Assembly (NCBI GenBank): GCA_019347855.1
Contig: JAHWKO010000070.1
Span: forward strand, 1 to 12,729
From: Actinomycetota bacterium
Lineage (GTDB): Bacteria; Actinomycetota; Nitriliruptoria; Nitriliruptorales; JAHWKO01
Direction: 5' to 3'
Length of the DNA: 12,729 nucleotides
Each line of letters begins with the position of its first letter. Position 1 is the stretch's first letter. Below the pieces are notes generated by a model. The model saw only the letters and a list, made by a program, of their open reading frames with translations. It was not told where the DNA came from and made no database searches. The position numbers and the translations under genes are program-made. This document shows positions 1 through 8,400 of the stretch, in pieces.

Positions 1-1
1 A

Positions 2-172
2 CTGTTGGTCCCCACCGTCGTCGCCGCCTGGCTCGGCTACCGCTTCTGGCGCCACGAGGAGGAACCGGTCCGTTTCCTCGGTGGCATGGCCGCGATCGCG
101 AACCTCGCGAACATCCTGGCGATCCTGGCGGAGTGGGCCCCGGTCTTCCTCCTCGACCCCTGCGCGGTGTGA
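2..172 (+). CDS. C-terminal end of a small polytopic membrane protein (truncated by window edge)
   Basis: Only the last 56 codons lie in the window, in the frame that ends at the TGA at 170-172. The visible peptide has one hydrophobic helix at the left edge, a short charged loop (RFWRHEEEP), a second hydrophobic helix and the ending LLDPCAV. From memory, small membrane proteins with two or more helices and a terminal LDPC-like tail are often encoded next to CtaG in cytochrome oxidase clusters. That link is family knowledge plus context, not proof. The stop codon overlaps the GTG start of the next gene by 4 bp (GTGA), so the two are probably translationally coupled. The function is unknown, and the true start lies outside the window. 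Confidence 0.65.
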   Translation: MLVPTVVAAWLGYRFWRHEEEPVRFLGGMAAIANLANILAILAEWAPVFLLDPCAV

Positions 173-1059
173 CGGTGGGGTCCGCGCTCGTCGCCCACGC
201 CGGCCAGCCGCCCCTGCCGCACGACCTCTGGAGCGCCTGGCCGTTCGAACCCGTGGTCGTCGTCGGACTGGCGGTCGGGATCTGGCTCTACGTCGTCGGC
301 TACCGGCGGCTGAAGGAGCGACCGCGAGGACGCCCGGCGGTCGCCCCGTGGCGGGCGTGGTGCTTCGCCGGGGCCGTGGTGGCGATCGCCCTCGCGCTGC
401 TCACCCCCCTGGACCCGTTGGGTGAGGCGCTGTTCGGGGCGCACATGGGCCAGCACCTCCTGCTCACGATCGTCGCGGCGCCGCTGCTCGTGCTCGCCCG
501 GCCGGTCGTGGTCGGGTCGATGGCCCTGCCGACGCGCTGGCGGCACCGCGCCACGCGTGTGCGCCGGACGTTCACACCGGCGGACCGTGGGGCGGCGCTG
601 TTGGCGTTCCTGGTGGTGGCCGCCTACGTGGGGTCCTGGTGGCTGTGGCACATCCCGGCGTTGTACGAGCTCGCCCTCGACGTCGAGCTCGTGCACGTGG
701 CCGAGCACGCGTCGATGCTGGGCGCCGGGCTGGCGTTCTGGTGGCTGGTCGCCGACGCCCGGGCACGCCACGCGAACGCGGCGGGGGTGGTGGCCGTCTT
801 CGCGGTCGTGCTGGCGTCGAGCACGCTCGCGGGCCTGCTGACCTTCGCCGACGACGCCTGGTTCACCCAGCACGGTGCGTCGGCCGAGGCGTGGGGGCTG
901 ACGCCGATGCAGGACCAGGAGCTCGCCGGCGGGCTGATGTGGTTCCCGGGAGGTCTGGCCTACATGATCGCCGGGGCGGTCCTGTTCGCGCGTTGGCTCC
1001 GTGCCGACGAACGTGCCGGGGCCGCACGGTGGGAGGCTCCCGCGACCAGGGAGGCGTGA
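169..1059 (+). CDS. ctaG: CtaG-like cytochrome c oxidase assembly membrane protein (Caa3_CtaG family)
   Basis: This 296-aa protein is almost entirely hydrophobic, with about seven membrane helices. It carries the histidine pattern I associate with the caa3-type CtaG family: HMGQH (H92 and H96), WHIPALYE (H161), HVAEH (H176 and H180) and a late DQELAGGLMWFPGG segment. Members act in the plasma membrane in maturing the copper centre of cytochrome c oxidase, and these conserved histidines are candidate metal ligands. I chose the GTG at 169 because it overlaps the upstream stop as GTGA; a GTG at 175 is also possible. An upstream GTG at 133 would overlap the previous gene by 40 bp and add a proline/arginine-rich tail, so I rejected it. 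The gene ends 7 bp before the converging deaminase gene. The oxidase structural genes are probably left of the window. Confidence 0.88.
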   Translation: MTVGSALVAHAGQPPLPHDLWSAWPFEPVVVVGLAVGIWLYVVGYRRLKERPRGRPAVAPWRAWCFAGAVVAIALALLTPLDPLGEALFGAHMGQHLLLTIVAAPLLVLARPVVVGSMALPTRWRHRATRVRRTFTPADRGAALLAFLVVAAYVGSWWLWHIPALYELALDVELVHVAEHASMLGAGLAFWWLVADARARHANAAGVVAVFAVVLASSTLAGLLTFADDAWFTQHGASAEAWGLTPMQDQELAGGLMWFPGGLAYMIAGAVLFARWLRADERAGAARWEAPATREA

Positions 1060-1066
1060 AGGCCGG

Positions 1067-2062
1067 TCAGGCGGCGGCGTCGATCTCGGTGCGCAGCTCC
1101 CGCTTGCGGTCGTCGGGCAGCAGGCTGGCCTCGACCGAGTTGCGGGCCAGCGTCACCAGATCGTCGTCAGCGAGGCCGAGCGTGTCGCGGACGGCGGCGT
1201 AGTTGTCGCCCACGTACCCGCCGAAGTACGCCGGGTCGTCGGAGTTGACGGTCACGAGCAGCCCCGCCTCGAGCATCGCGGGCAGGGGATGGTCCTCGAG
1301 CCGGTCCACCACCCCCAGGGCGACGTTCGACAAGGGGCAGACGGTCAGCGGGATCCGCTCCTCGACCAGCCGGGCGACCAGGTCGTCGTCCTCCATCGCC
1401 CGGATGCCGTGATCGATGCGCTGGACGAGGAGGAGGTCCAGGGCCTCCCGGACGTACCCGGGCGGTCCCTCCTCGCCGGCGTGGGCAACGGGCACGAGCC
1501 CCGCGTAGCGCGCGCGGGCGAACACGTCGCCGAACCGCGACGGCGGGTTGCCGACCTCCGCCGAGTCCAGACCGACGCCGTCGATCAGATCGCGGTGGTC
1601 GAGCGCGAGCTCCAGGGTCTCCATCGCGGCCTCGGCCGGCCGGTCCCGCAGGAAGCACATGATCAGCCGGGAGGTGACGTCGTGCTCCCGCTCGCCGGCC
1701 TCCAGACCGGCGGTGATCCCCTCGACGACCGCGGCGAACGGGACCCCCCGCTCGAGGTGTGCCTGGGGGTCGAAGAACACCTCCGCGTGCCGGACCCCCT
1801 GGTCGGACGCCCGCCGCAGGTACGCGGTCGTCAGTTCCGCGAAGTCCACGTCCCTGCGCAGCACGACCATCGCCGCCTCGTACACCTCGAGGAACGAGCT
1901 CAGGTCCTCGAAGTCGTAGGCCTCCTCGACCTCCCCGACCGATGCCCAAGGGACACTCACGTGGTTGCGCATCGCCAGTTCGAGGAGCAGTTCCGGTTCG
2001 AGCGTCCCCTCGAGGTGCAGGTGCAGCTCCGCCTTCGGGAGCTCGTACGCGAGATCGCCCAC
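1067..2062 (-). CDS. Adenine/adenosine deaminase family enzyme, closest to type 2 adenine deaminase
   Basis: This 331-aa metal-dependent hydrolase of the amidohydrolase superfamily would deaminate adenine to hypoxanthine (or adenosine to inosine) in the cytoplasm for purine salvage. Zinc ligands and catalytic residues are visible: HLHLEG (H14, H16), HAGEEG (H194, E197), RIDHG (H218) and NSDDPAYFGGY (D275, D276). Several stretches read like the adenine deaminase subgroup typified by Pseudomonas PA0148 rather than classical adenosine deaminases, which usually show HVHLDG: PKAELHLHLEGTLEPELL, FFDPQAH, GLDSAEVGNPPS and CPLSN. Automatic pipelines may label it Add. The start is GTG, with AGGAGG five bases upstream (2068-2073). 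The gene lies 39 bp downstream of qcrB on the same strand, so read-through is possible, but a candidate -10 box (TAGGGT) sits in the gap. Confidence 0.9.
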   Translation of the reverse strand: MGDLAYELPKAELHLHLEGTLEPELLLELAMRNHVSVPWASVGEVEEAYDFEDLSSFLEVYEAAMVVLRRDVDFAELTTAYLRRASDQGVRHAEVFFDPQAHLERGVPFAAVVEGITAGLEAGEREHDVTSRLIMCFLRDRPAEAAMETLELALDHRDLIDGVGLDSAEVGNPPSRFGDVFARARYAGLVPVAHAGEEGPPGYVREALDLLLVQRIDHGIRAMEDDDLVARLVEERIPLTVCPLSNVALGVVDRLEDHPLPAMLEAGLLVTVNSDDPAYFGGYVGDNYAAVRDTLGLADDDLVTLARNSVEASLLPDDRKRELRTEIDAAA

Positions 2063-2067
2063 GGTCG

Positions 2068-2119
2068 CCTCCTGCCGGGCATCACCCCGACCCTAGGACA
2101 GTCAGAGGGGGAGGTCGCC
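2068..2119 (-). promoter_or_regulatory. Candidate promoter and strong RBS of the deaminase gene
   Basis: On the minus strand AGGAGG (2073-2068) lies 5 bases before the GTG start. Further upstream TAGGGT (2095-2090) fits the TANNNT -10 pattern, inside the octamer CTAGGGTC. A -35 hexamer 17 bp upstream reads GCGACC (2118-2113), only a partial match to TTGACA. The same CTAGGGTC octamer appears at two other gene starts in this window. The promoter call is inference; the RBS is clear. Confidence 0.45.
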
Positions 2120-3472
2120 GTGTTCGGACATCCAGGGGGTCGGGTCGTCGGGGGCCTCGGCCCGTTCGTAGCCGGCGGGGCGGCCGCCCTCTGCCAGGGA
2201 CCGGCAGTAGCTGTAGGTCAACGCGGCGATCACGACGGGCAGCACCAGCGCGGAGATGCGCAGCACCCAGACCAGGTCGATGATCGGCACGCCCAGCTGG
2301 GAGGCGATGATGTCGTCGCCGCCCGCCACGAACAGGACGATGTAGAAGGTCAGCGCGCCGGCTCCGAACGCGCTCCGGACGGGGCGGTCGCGGGGCCGGT
2401 CGAGCAGGTGGTGCTCGGCCTCGTCGCCGGTCAGCCGACGTTCGATGAACGGCCACGCGTACAACGCCAGGAACGTCACGCCGGGCAGCAGCACCGCCGG
2501 GAAGAACGGGTTGGGGACCATGTACCCGAAGGCGCTGATCTCCCACGCCGGGAACAGGCGCAGCGCACCCTCGAGCCATCCCATGTACCAGTCCGGTTGG
2601 GCGGCGGTGGACACCACGAAGGGGTCGTAGGGCCCGTACAGCCACACCGGGTTGATCTGCACGGTCCCGCCGAGCAGGGCGAGCACCGCGAACACGACGA
2701 AGAACAGCCCGACGGACATCGTCATGTACGACGGCCACATGCGCAGACCCACGACGTTGTCCTCGCGGCGGCCCGGGCCGGGGAACTGGGTGTGGTACTG
2801 GCGCACGATCAGTGCGAGGTGGACGCTGACGAGCGCGAACAGGGCGCCCGGGACCAGGAACACGTGCGCGGCGTACAGACGGCCGATGATCTGTTCGCCG
2901 GGGAACGGACCGCCGAAGCCCAACGCGGCGATCCAGGTCCCCACGAGCGGGATCGACTCGGCGATCGCGTGACCGATCCGCAGCCCGGTGCCGGACAGCA
3001 CGTCGTCGGGCAGCGAGTACCCGGTGAAGCCGTTGAACATCGCCAGGAGGAGCAGCGTCACGCCGATCATCCAGTTGATCTCGCGCGGGCGGCGGAACGC
3101 CCCGGTGAAGAAGACACGCAGCAGGTGGACGACCACGGCCGCGACCATGACGAGCGCCGCCCAGTGGTGGATCTGGCGCATCAGCAGCCCTGCTCGCACG
3201 TCGAACGACAGCCGCAGGACCGACTCGTACGCGCGTGACATCTCCACGCCGTCCATGGGCGTGTAGCTGCCGTGGTAGGTCACCTCGGCGGTGCTCGGGT
3301 CGTAGAACAGGGCCAGGAAGGTGCCGGTGATCACCAGCACCAGGAAGGCGTAGAGCGCGATCTCGCCGAACAGGAAGGTCCAGTTCTCGGGGAACACCTT
3401 GTCGAGCTTGTCCTGGGTGAAGCGGGCGGCGCCGAGCCGCCGGTCGATCCAGCTCGCGAGCCGGCCGATCAC
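2102..3472 (-). CDS. qcrB: Cytochrome bc1-type complex cytochrome b subunit
   Basis: This 456-aa integral membrane subunit carries the two b haems and the quinol oxidation and reduction sites of menaquinol:cytochrome c reductase. Haem ligand pairs are visible: H102 and H116 in the second helix (IHHWAALVMVAAVVVH), H203 and H218 in the fourth (AAHVFLVPGALFALVSVH). The quinol-site motif is PDWY at 293-296, a variant of PEWY. Around eight helices follow the usual order. It lacks the long C-terminal extension that makes mycobacterial QcrB about 540 aa; the tail after the last helix is only about 35 residues. The GTG start overlaps the qcrA stop as GTGA (3469-3472), and AGGGGG lies six bases upstream. 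It is the third gene of qcrCAB. Confidence 0.97.
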   Translation of the reverse strand: MIGRLASWIDRRLGAARFTQDKLDKVFPENWTFLFGEIALYAFLVLVITGTFLALFYDPSTAEVTYHGSYTPMDGVEMSRAYESVLRLSFDVRAGLLMRQIHHWAALVMVAAVVVHLLRVFFTGAFRRPREINWMIGVTLLLLAMFNGFTGYSLPDDVLSGTGLRIGHAIAESIPLVGTWIAALGFGGPFPGEQIIGRLYAAHVFLVPGALFALVSVHLALIVRQYHTQFPGPGRREDNVVGLRMWPSYMTMSVGLFFVVFAVLALLGGTVQINPVWLYGPYDPFVVSTAAQPDWYMGWLEGALRLFPAWEISAFGYMVPNPFFPAVLLPGVTFLALYAWPFIERRLTGDEAEHHLLDRPRDRPVRSAFGAGALTFYIVLFVAGGDDIIASQLGVPIIDLVWVLRISALVLPVVIAALTYSYCRSLAEGGRPAGYERAEAPDDPTPWMSEHGDLPL

Positions 3473-4374
3473 GTGTCGCCCCCTGCGCTGGGCCAGCTCC
3501 AGAAGCCGGGCCCGACCGGGTCGGGGAAGTCCCCGGTGGAGATCAGGAAGCCGTCGTCGTCGACGTCGAGCGGGAGCTGCGGCAGCCGGCGGGTCGCGGG
3601 GCCGAACGCGGGGCGGGCGCCCTCCGTCACGACGAAGGCGGACTGGTGGCAGGGGCACAGCAGCCGGTGCGTCTCGGTCTGGTACAGACCCACGGGGCAA
3701 CCGGCGTGGGTGCAGACCTTCGAGTAGGCGATGTGCCCCTCGGGCACCCAGGCGAGGCGCTCCTCCGGGAGCTGGAGCCGGTCGGGCTCCACACGGATCA
3801 GGACGGTCTGGGCGTCGGCCTCGCGGATCGAACCCTCGGGGAAGACGGTCACGACGCTGCCGACCTCGAGCTCGTCGAGGCGGATCGGCTCGCCGGTGTC
3901 GCGGACCACCCGCGTACCCTCGGCCCACCCTGTCGTGGCCCGTTCGGGGAACGGGTTCGGACCCAGCGACCGCAGCGGGAACAGCGCCGCGAGCCCCACG
4001 GCGCCGGCCGCCAGGGCGAGCATCCGGCCGAGGAAACCCCGACGCCCGATGTCGCGGGCGCCCTCCTCGAACGCCGCGGCCGCGCGGGCCTCGTCGCCCG
4101 CGTCGCCGTGCCACGGCGGTTCCCGCTTCTCGACGTGCGGACCCTTGGGCATGAGCTCGTGGGCCCACGCGATCAGCCCGACGCCGATCCCGCCGAGGCC
4201 CACCGCGAGGGTGATACCGAGCGGTCGGGTGTCCCCGCTGACGACGTACGCGACCCCGAACCCGACCCCCGCCAGCGCCGAGATCCCGAACAGCACCGCG
4301 GCCCAGGTCGCGGCCGCACGCGCCTTCTGCAGCTGCCGGCGATCCTCCAGCCGCTCCTCGTGGTTCGCGCTCAC
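3469..4374 (-). CDS. qcrA: Rieske iron-sulfur subunit of the cytochrome bc complex
   Basis: This 301-aa membrane-anchored protein has a C-terminal Rieske domain that accepts an electron from quinol and passes it to the cytochrome c subunit. The [2Fe-2S] boxes are CTHAGC (ligands C221 and H223, disulfide C226) and CPCH (ligands C240 and H243, disulfide C242). There are three predicted helices (about 22-44, 52-71 and 114-135), as in other actinobacterial QcrA. Just before the third is RRGFLGR (111-117), a twin-arginine-like signal, consistent with the dual Sec/Tat insertion known for Streptomyces QcrA. I chose the GTG at 4374 because it overlaps the qcrC stop as GTGA; a longer frame exists, but its added residues have no family look. 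The stop overlaps the qcrB start in the same way. Confidence 0.97.
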   Translation of the reverse strand: MSANHEERLEDRRQLQKARAAATWAAVLFGISALAGVGFGVAYVVSGDTRPLGITLAVGLGGIGVGLIAWAHELMPKGPHVEKREPPWHGDAGDEARAAAAFEEGARDIGRRGFLGRMLALAAGAVGLAALFPLRSLGPNPFPERATTGWAEGTRVVRDTGEPIRLDELEVGSVVTVFPEGSIREADAQTVLIRVEPDRLQLPEERLAWVPEGHIAYSKVCTHAGCPVGLYQTETHRLLCPCHQSAFVVTEGARPAFGPATRRLPQLPLDVDDDGFLISTGDFPDPVGPGFWSWPSAGGDT

Positions 4375-5156
4375 GTCCGCCGCCCGATCCACTTGGCGGT
4401 GGCGAGCAGCGCACCGATACCGACGAGCCACGCGATCGCGCCCTCACTGAACGGCCCGAAGTGGACCAGCGCGATGCCCCCCGGGTCGGGCGTGTGCTGC
4501 AGCTCGTACACGTACGAGGCGATCGCGTCGGCCTCCTCGGCCGACAGGACGCGTTCGGGGAAGGCCGGCATCGTCCCGGGTCCCACGCGGATCGCCTCGA
4601 CCACCTCCACCGGGGAGCTGTGCTGGAGGGTCGGCGCCTCGTCGCCGATCAGGACGCCCCCGTTGCCGGCGAACTGGTGGCAGGACGCGCAGTTGAGCCT
4701 GAACAGCTCGCCGCCCTCCGCCTCCGCCGACTCCTCGACGTGCACATCGGGGACCTCCGGACCGTCCACGAACGTGTCTGCGTACTCGACCAGGGCCTCG
4801 ATCTCCCCCTCGCTGTACCGGGGCTCGGCACGGTCCAGCGGTTCCACGATCCGGTAGCCCTCGAGGGCGGCGTTGGGCGGGGGCATCCGTCCGCTGCGCA
4901 CCATGAGGTCGATCGCGGCGGTCCCGGCCTCCGAGATGTCCGGCGCCCGGGCCGTGCCCTGGCCACGCGTGCCGTGGCAGATCGCGCAGTCCCGCTGGAA
5001 CAGCCGCTGCGCGCTCGCGGTGTCGGGGCGTGGCTCCCGCTCCTCGCGTTCCTGTGCCGACGCGGGCCCCCCGAAGGCGAAGAACGCGGCCACGAGCGCC
5101 GTCACGACCGCCGCCAGCGCGATCACCCACGGGTCGCGCCCCTCGTCGGTGATCAC
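4371..5156 (-). CDS. qcrC: Di-haem cytochrome c subunit of the cytochrome bc complex
   Basis: This 261-aa c-type cytochrome has two haem-binding sites, CAICH (57-61) and CASCH (156-160). Likely axial methionines follow each: SGRMPPP (M91) and GPGTMPAFP (M196). An N-terminal helix (about 11-30) ends in PASA and looks like a signal anchor, and a second helix (about 239-257) anchors the C-terminus. So both haem domains face outside the cell. Known actinobacterial QcrC of this type replaces a soluble cytochrome c and links the bc complex directly to aa3 oxidase. The GTG at 5156 gives a short cytoplasmic lead. A longer frame from a GTG at 5234 would add a glycine-rich stretch and run through the candidate promoter, so I rejected it. 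This is the first gene of qcrCAB; ctaE, often next door in other genomes, is not here. Confidence 0.95.
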   Translation of the reverse strand: MITDEGRDPWVIALAAVVTALVAAFFAFGGPASAQEREEREPRPDTASAQRLFQRDCAICHGTRGQGTARAPDISEAGTAAIDLMVRSGRMPPPNAALEGYRIVEPLDRAEPRYSEGEIEALVEYADTFVDGPEVPDVHVEESAEAEGGELFRLNCASCHQFAGNGGVLIGDEAPTLQHSSPVEVVEAIRVGPGTMPAFPERVLSAEEADAIASYVYELQHTPDPGGIALVHFGPFSEGAIAWLVGIGALLATAKWIGRRT

Positions 5157-5203
5157 CGCTCCAGCGACTCCATCGAGGCCCCCATGACGTCGGCCGCATC
5201 CGA

Positions 5204-5240
5204 CTCCGGACCCTAGCGACGCGGCACCGCTCACGTCCGA
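5204..5240 (-). promoter_or_regulatory. Candidate qcrCAB promoter
   Basis: On the minus strand TAGGGT (5215-5210) lies about 54 bp before the qcrC GTG, within the octamer CTAGGGTC that also occurs before the deaminase and the formate dehydrogenase genes. No convincing TTGACA-like box sits 16-19 bp upstream (GGACGT at 17 bp). A start site near 5203 would give a leader of roughly 45 nt. This is inference from a short motif. Confidence 0.35.
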
Positions 5241-5277
5241 CCGTCCATTGCTGCGAACGGCCGGGCTGCACCACGTT

Positions 5278-5294
5278 CGCGTACGCGTGCGTAC
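5278..5294. promoter_or_regulatory. Operator-like inverted repeat in the qcrC / dehydrogenase divergent region
   Basis: GTACGC-GT-GCGTAC (5281-5294) is a perfect 6-bp inverted repeat with a 2-bp centre. It overlaps the 10-bp palindrome CGCGTACGCG (5278-5287). A TANNNT-like TACCGT (5292-5297) runs out of its right arm in the rightward direction. The position, about 120 bp before the dehydrogenase ATG and between two divergent transcription units, suits a repressor or activator site. No cognate regulator gene is in the window. Confidence 0.35.
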
Positions 5295-5318
5295 CGTGAG
5301 CGACGGGAGGAGCAGACG

Positions 5319-5399
5319 ATGTCACAGCCGCTGGGACGGCGATGCTGGGCGTGTGCGGAGGACGCCCTGCTCACCACCGTCCCGTACGCAGCCGACTGA
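5319..5399 (+). CDS. Possible 26-aa leader ORF upstream of the FAD/Fe-S dehydrogenase
   Basis: An ATG at 5319 is preceded, six bases away, by GGGAGGAG (5305-5312), one of the best ribosome binding sites in the window. The frame encodes a 26-residue peptide containing CWAC (C9, C12) and stops at 5397-5399, 13 bp before the ATG of the large dehydrogenase. That gene has no recognisable ribosome binding site of its own (the bases before it read GGCCGGACACG). This suggests coupling or attenuation through the leader. It lacks hydrophobic segments and I recognise no family. It could also be chance, and the Shine-Dalgarno could serve another start. Confidence 0.35.
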   Translation: MSQPLGRRCWACAEDALLTTVPYAAD

Positions 5400-5412
5400 C
5401 CGGCCGGACACG

Positions 5413-8400
5413 ATGCCCACCACCGATCCTCCCCCCCGGCCGGGCGCTGGAGGAGGGCCCGCTGCCGAGGTCGACGCGGCCGGGCTGGCGTCGGCGCTGC
5501 GTCGCGCCGTCGAGGGCGAGGTGCGCTTCTCGGACGGCGACCGGCACCTGTACGCGACCGACGCGTCGAACTTCCGTCAGGTCCCGATCGGGGTCGTCAT
5601 CCCCCGGACGGTCGAGGACGTCATCCGCACGCACGCGCTGTGCCGGGAGTTCGACGCCCCGATCACCAACCGGGGCGGCGGCACGAGCCTGGCGGGGCAG
5701 GCCACCAACGTCGCGGTGATCCTCGACACCTCCAAGTACCTGCGGAGCGTCGGCGAGGTCGACCGGGAGGACCGGCGGGTCACCTGCCAACCCGGCATCG
5801 TCCTGGACGACCTGCGTGACCACACACGCCGGCAGGCGGGCCTCATCTGGGGTCCCGACCCGGCCACGCACGACCGCTGCACGGTCGGCGGCATGATCGG
5901 GAACAACGCGTGCGGGATCCGGGCGTTCGCGCACGGGCGCACCGAGGACAACGTCCACGCGATGGAGGTGCTGCTCTACGACGGCACCCGCATGACCGTC
6001 GGTCCCACCCCGGAGGACGACCTCGAGGACATCATCCGCCACGGCGGCCGGAAGGGTGAGATCCACCGTCGCCTCCGCGATCTGCGTGACCGCTACGCCG
6101 ACGCGATCCGCGAACGGTTCCCCGACATCCCCAGACGGGTGTCCGGCTACAACCTCACCCAACTGCTGCCGGAGAACGGCTTCAACGTCGCCCGGGCGCT
6201 GGTGGGCACCGAGGGCACCTGCGCCACGATCCTCGACGCGACGCTGGATCTGAACCACGACCACCCGGCCCGCAGCCTGCTGGTGCTCGGCTACCCGGAC
6301 GTCTACGCGGCCGGGGACCACGTCGGCGAGATCCGACAGGTCGCCGACGCGCTGGCCGTCGAGGGCTTCGACGAGATGCTGACCCGGCGGATGCGCGAGA
6401 AGCGTCTGCCCACGGACGCCATGGAGTACCTCCCCGCGGGCAACGCGTGGCTGCTGCTCGAGTTCGGCGGGGAGACCAGGCAGGAGTCCGACGCCAAGGC
6501 CAGGGACCTGCTGTCGGCGTTGCGGAGCGGCGGTGTCGGGCCCTCCGCCGAGCTGTACGAGGACGACCGCGAGGCACGCGCCGTCTGGCGCGCCCGCGAG
6601 GCCGGGCTCGGCGCCACCGCCCACTTCCGGGGGACCGACAGCTGGCCGGGATGGGAGGACTCCGCCGTCCACCCGAACGACCTCGGCGACTACCTGCGCG
6701 ACCTGCGCGGACTGCTCGACGACCACGGCTACCAGGGGTCCTTCTACGGCCACTTCGGCGACGGTTGCGTGCACTGCCGGATCGACTTCGACCTCGCCAG
6801 CCGCCCAGGGATCGACCGGTACCGACGGTTCCTCGGCGACGCGGCGGACCTGGTGTCGGCGTACGGCGGTTCGTACTCGGGCGAGCACGGCGACGGCCAG
6901 CAGCGCGGGGCGCTCCTCGAGCGGATGTACGGGACCGAGCTCGTCGACGCCTTCCGCGAGTTCAAGGCGATCTGGGACCCGGACGACCGGATGAACCCCG
7001 GCAAGGTCGTCGACGCGTACGACGTCGACCGGGACCTGCGGCTCGGACCGGACTTCCGGCTCCCCGTCGAGGGCGAGACCAGCTTCGGCTACCCGCACGA
7101 CGGAGGCAGCTTCGCCCGCGCGCAGATGCGCTGCGTCGGGGTCGGCAAGTGCCGGCGCGACGACGGCGGCGGGACGATGTGCCCGTCCTACATGGTCACC
7201 CACGAGGAGATGCACTCCACCCGGGGCCGCGCCCGGCTGCTGTTCGAGATGCTCCGGCCCGACTCCCAGCTCGACGGCTGGCGCGACGAGACCGTCAAGC
7301 GGTCGCTGGACCTGTGCCTGTCGTGCAAGGGCTGCGTCATCGACTGCCCGGTGGACGTCGACATCCCCACCTACAAGGCCGAGTTCCTCCACCGGTACTA
7401 CGACGGCCGCATCCATCCCCGTGCCCACTACGCCCTGGGGCTGATCGACGTGTGGTCCCGGCTGGCCGCCTGGATGCCCGGCATCGTCAACCGCGTCCTG
7501 AACGCCCCCGGCGTGGGAGCGGTGCTGAAACGGGCCGCCGGGGTCACCACCGAACGGTCGGCGCCCCGCTACGCCGAGCGCACCTTCCGCGACTGGTTCG
7601 AGCACCGCGACGCGCGCGACCGGGGCGCGCGCCGCGTGCTGCTGTTCCCCGACACGTTCACGAACCACTTCCACCCGGAGGTCGGCCGCGCCACCGTGGA
7701 GGTGCTCGAGGACGCCGGCTACCAGGTCACGATCCCCGACCGGCGGCTGTGCTGCGGACGTCCCCTGTACGACCACGGGTTCCTGGACCTGGCCCACCGG
7801 TACCTGGACACGGTGATCGAGAACCTGCGCGACGACGTCAGAGCCGGCGTGCCGATCGTGGGGGTCGAGCCGTCGTGCGTGGCGGTGTTCCGCGACGAGC
7901 TGATCCAGATGAAGCCCGACGACCCCGACGCCCGGCGGATCGCTGACGCCACCCACACCCTCGGCGGGTTCCTGACCACGCGCGCCGACTACGAATTCCC
8001 GACGCTCGACCGGCGGGCGATCGTGCACGGCCACTGCCACCACAAGGGCGTGCTCGGCCTCGACGACCTCGGCGCAGCGCTGGACGCGATGGACCTGCGG
8101 TGGCACGAGCTCGACGCCGGCTGCTGCGGCCTCGCCGGCTCCTTCGGGTTCGAGGCGGGGGAGCGGTACGAGGTCTCCGTTGCGGCCGGCGAACGCAAGC
8201 TGCTCCCCGCCGTCCGGGACGCGGACCGCGACACCCTGGTCATCGCCGACGGTTTCAGCTGCCGCACCCAGATCCAGCAGCTGCAGCAGCGGAACGGGAC
8301 AGGGGACAGCGGGCAACGTCGGGCGCTGCACCTCGCCCAGGTGATCCGCATGGCACAGGACGGGAACGGTCCCGGCACCACCGGCCACGACGACGCCCCG

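Noticed and set aside
133..168. Longer N-terminus for CtaG from the GTG at 133
   Set aside because: It would overlap the previous gene by 40 bp with a proline/arginine-rich lead, whereas the GTGA overlap at 169 is the usual arrangement.
1001..3238. Long plus-strand open frame opposite the deaminase and qcrB
   Set aside because: It is antisense to genes with clear catalytic and haem motifs, has an Arg/Gly/His/Gln-rich composition typical of GC-rich shadow frames and matches no family.
5157..5234. Longer N-terminus for QcrC from the GTG at 5234
   Set aside because: The extra 26 residues are glycine-rich without signal features and run through the candidate -10 box; the start at 5156 gives a normal signal-anchor N-terminus.
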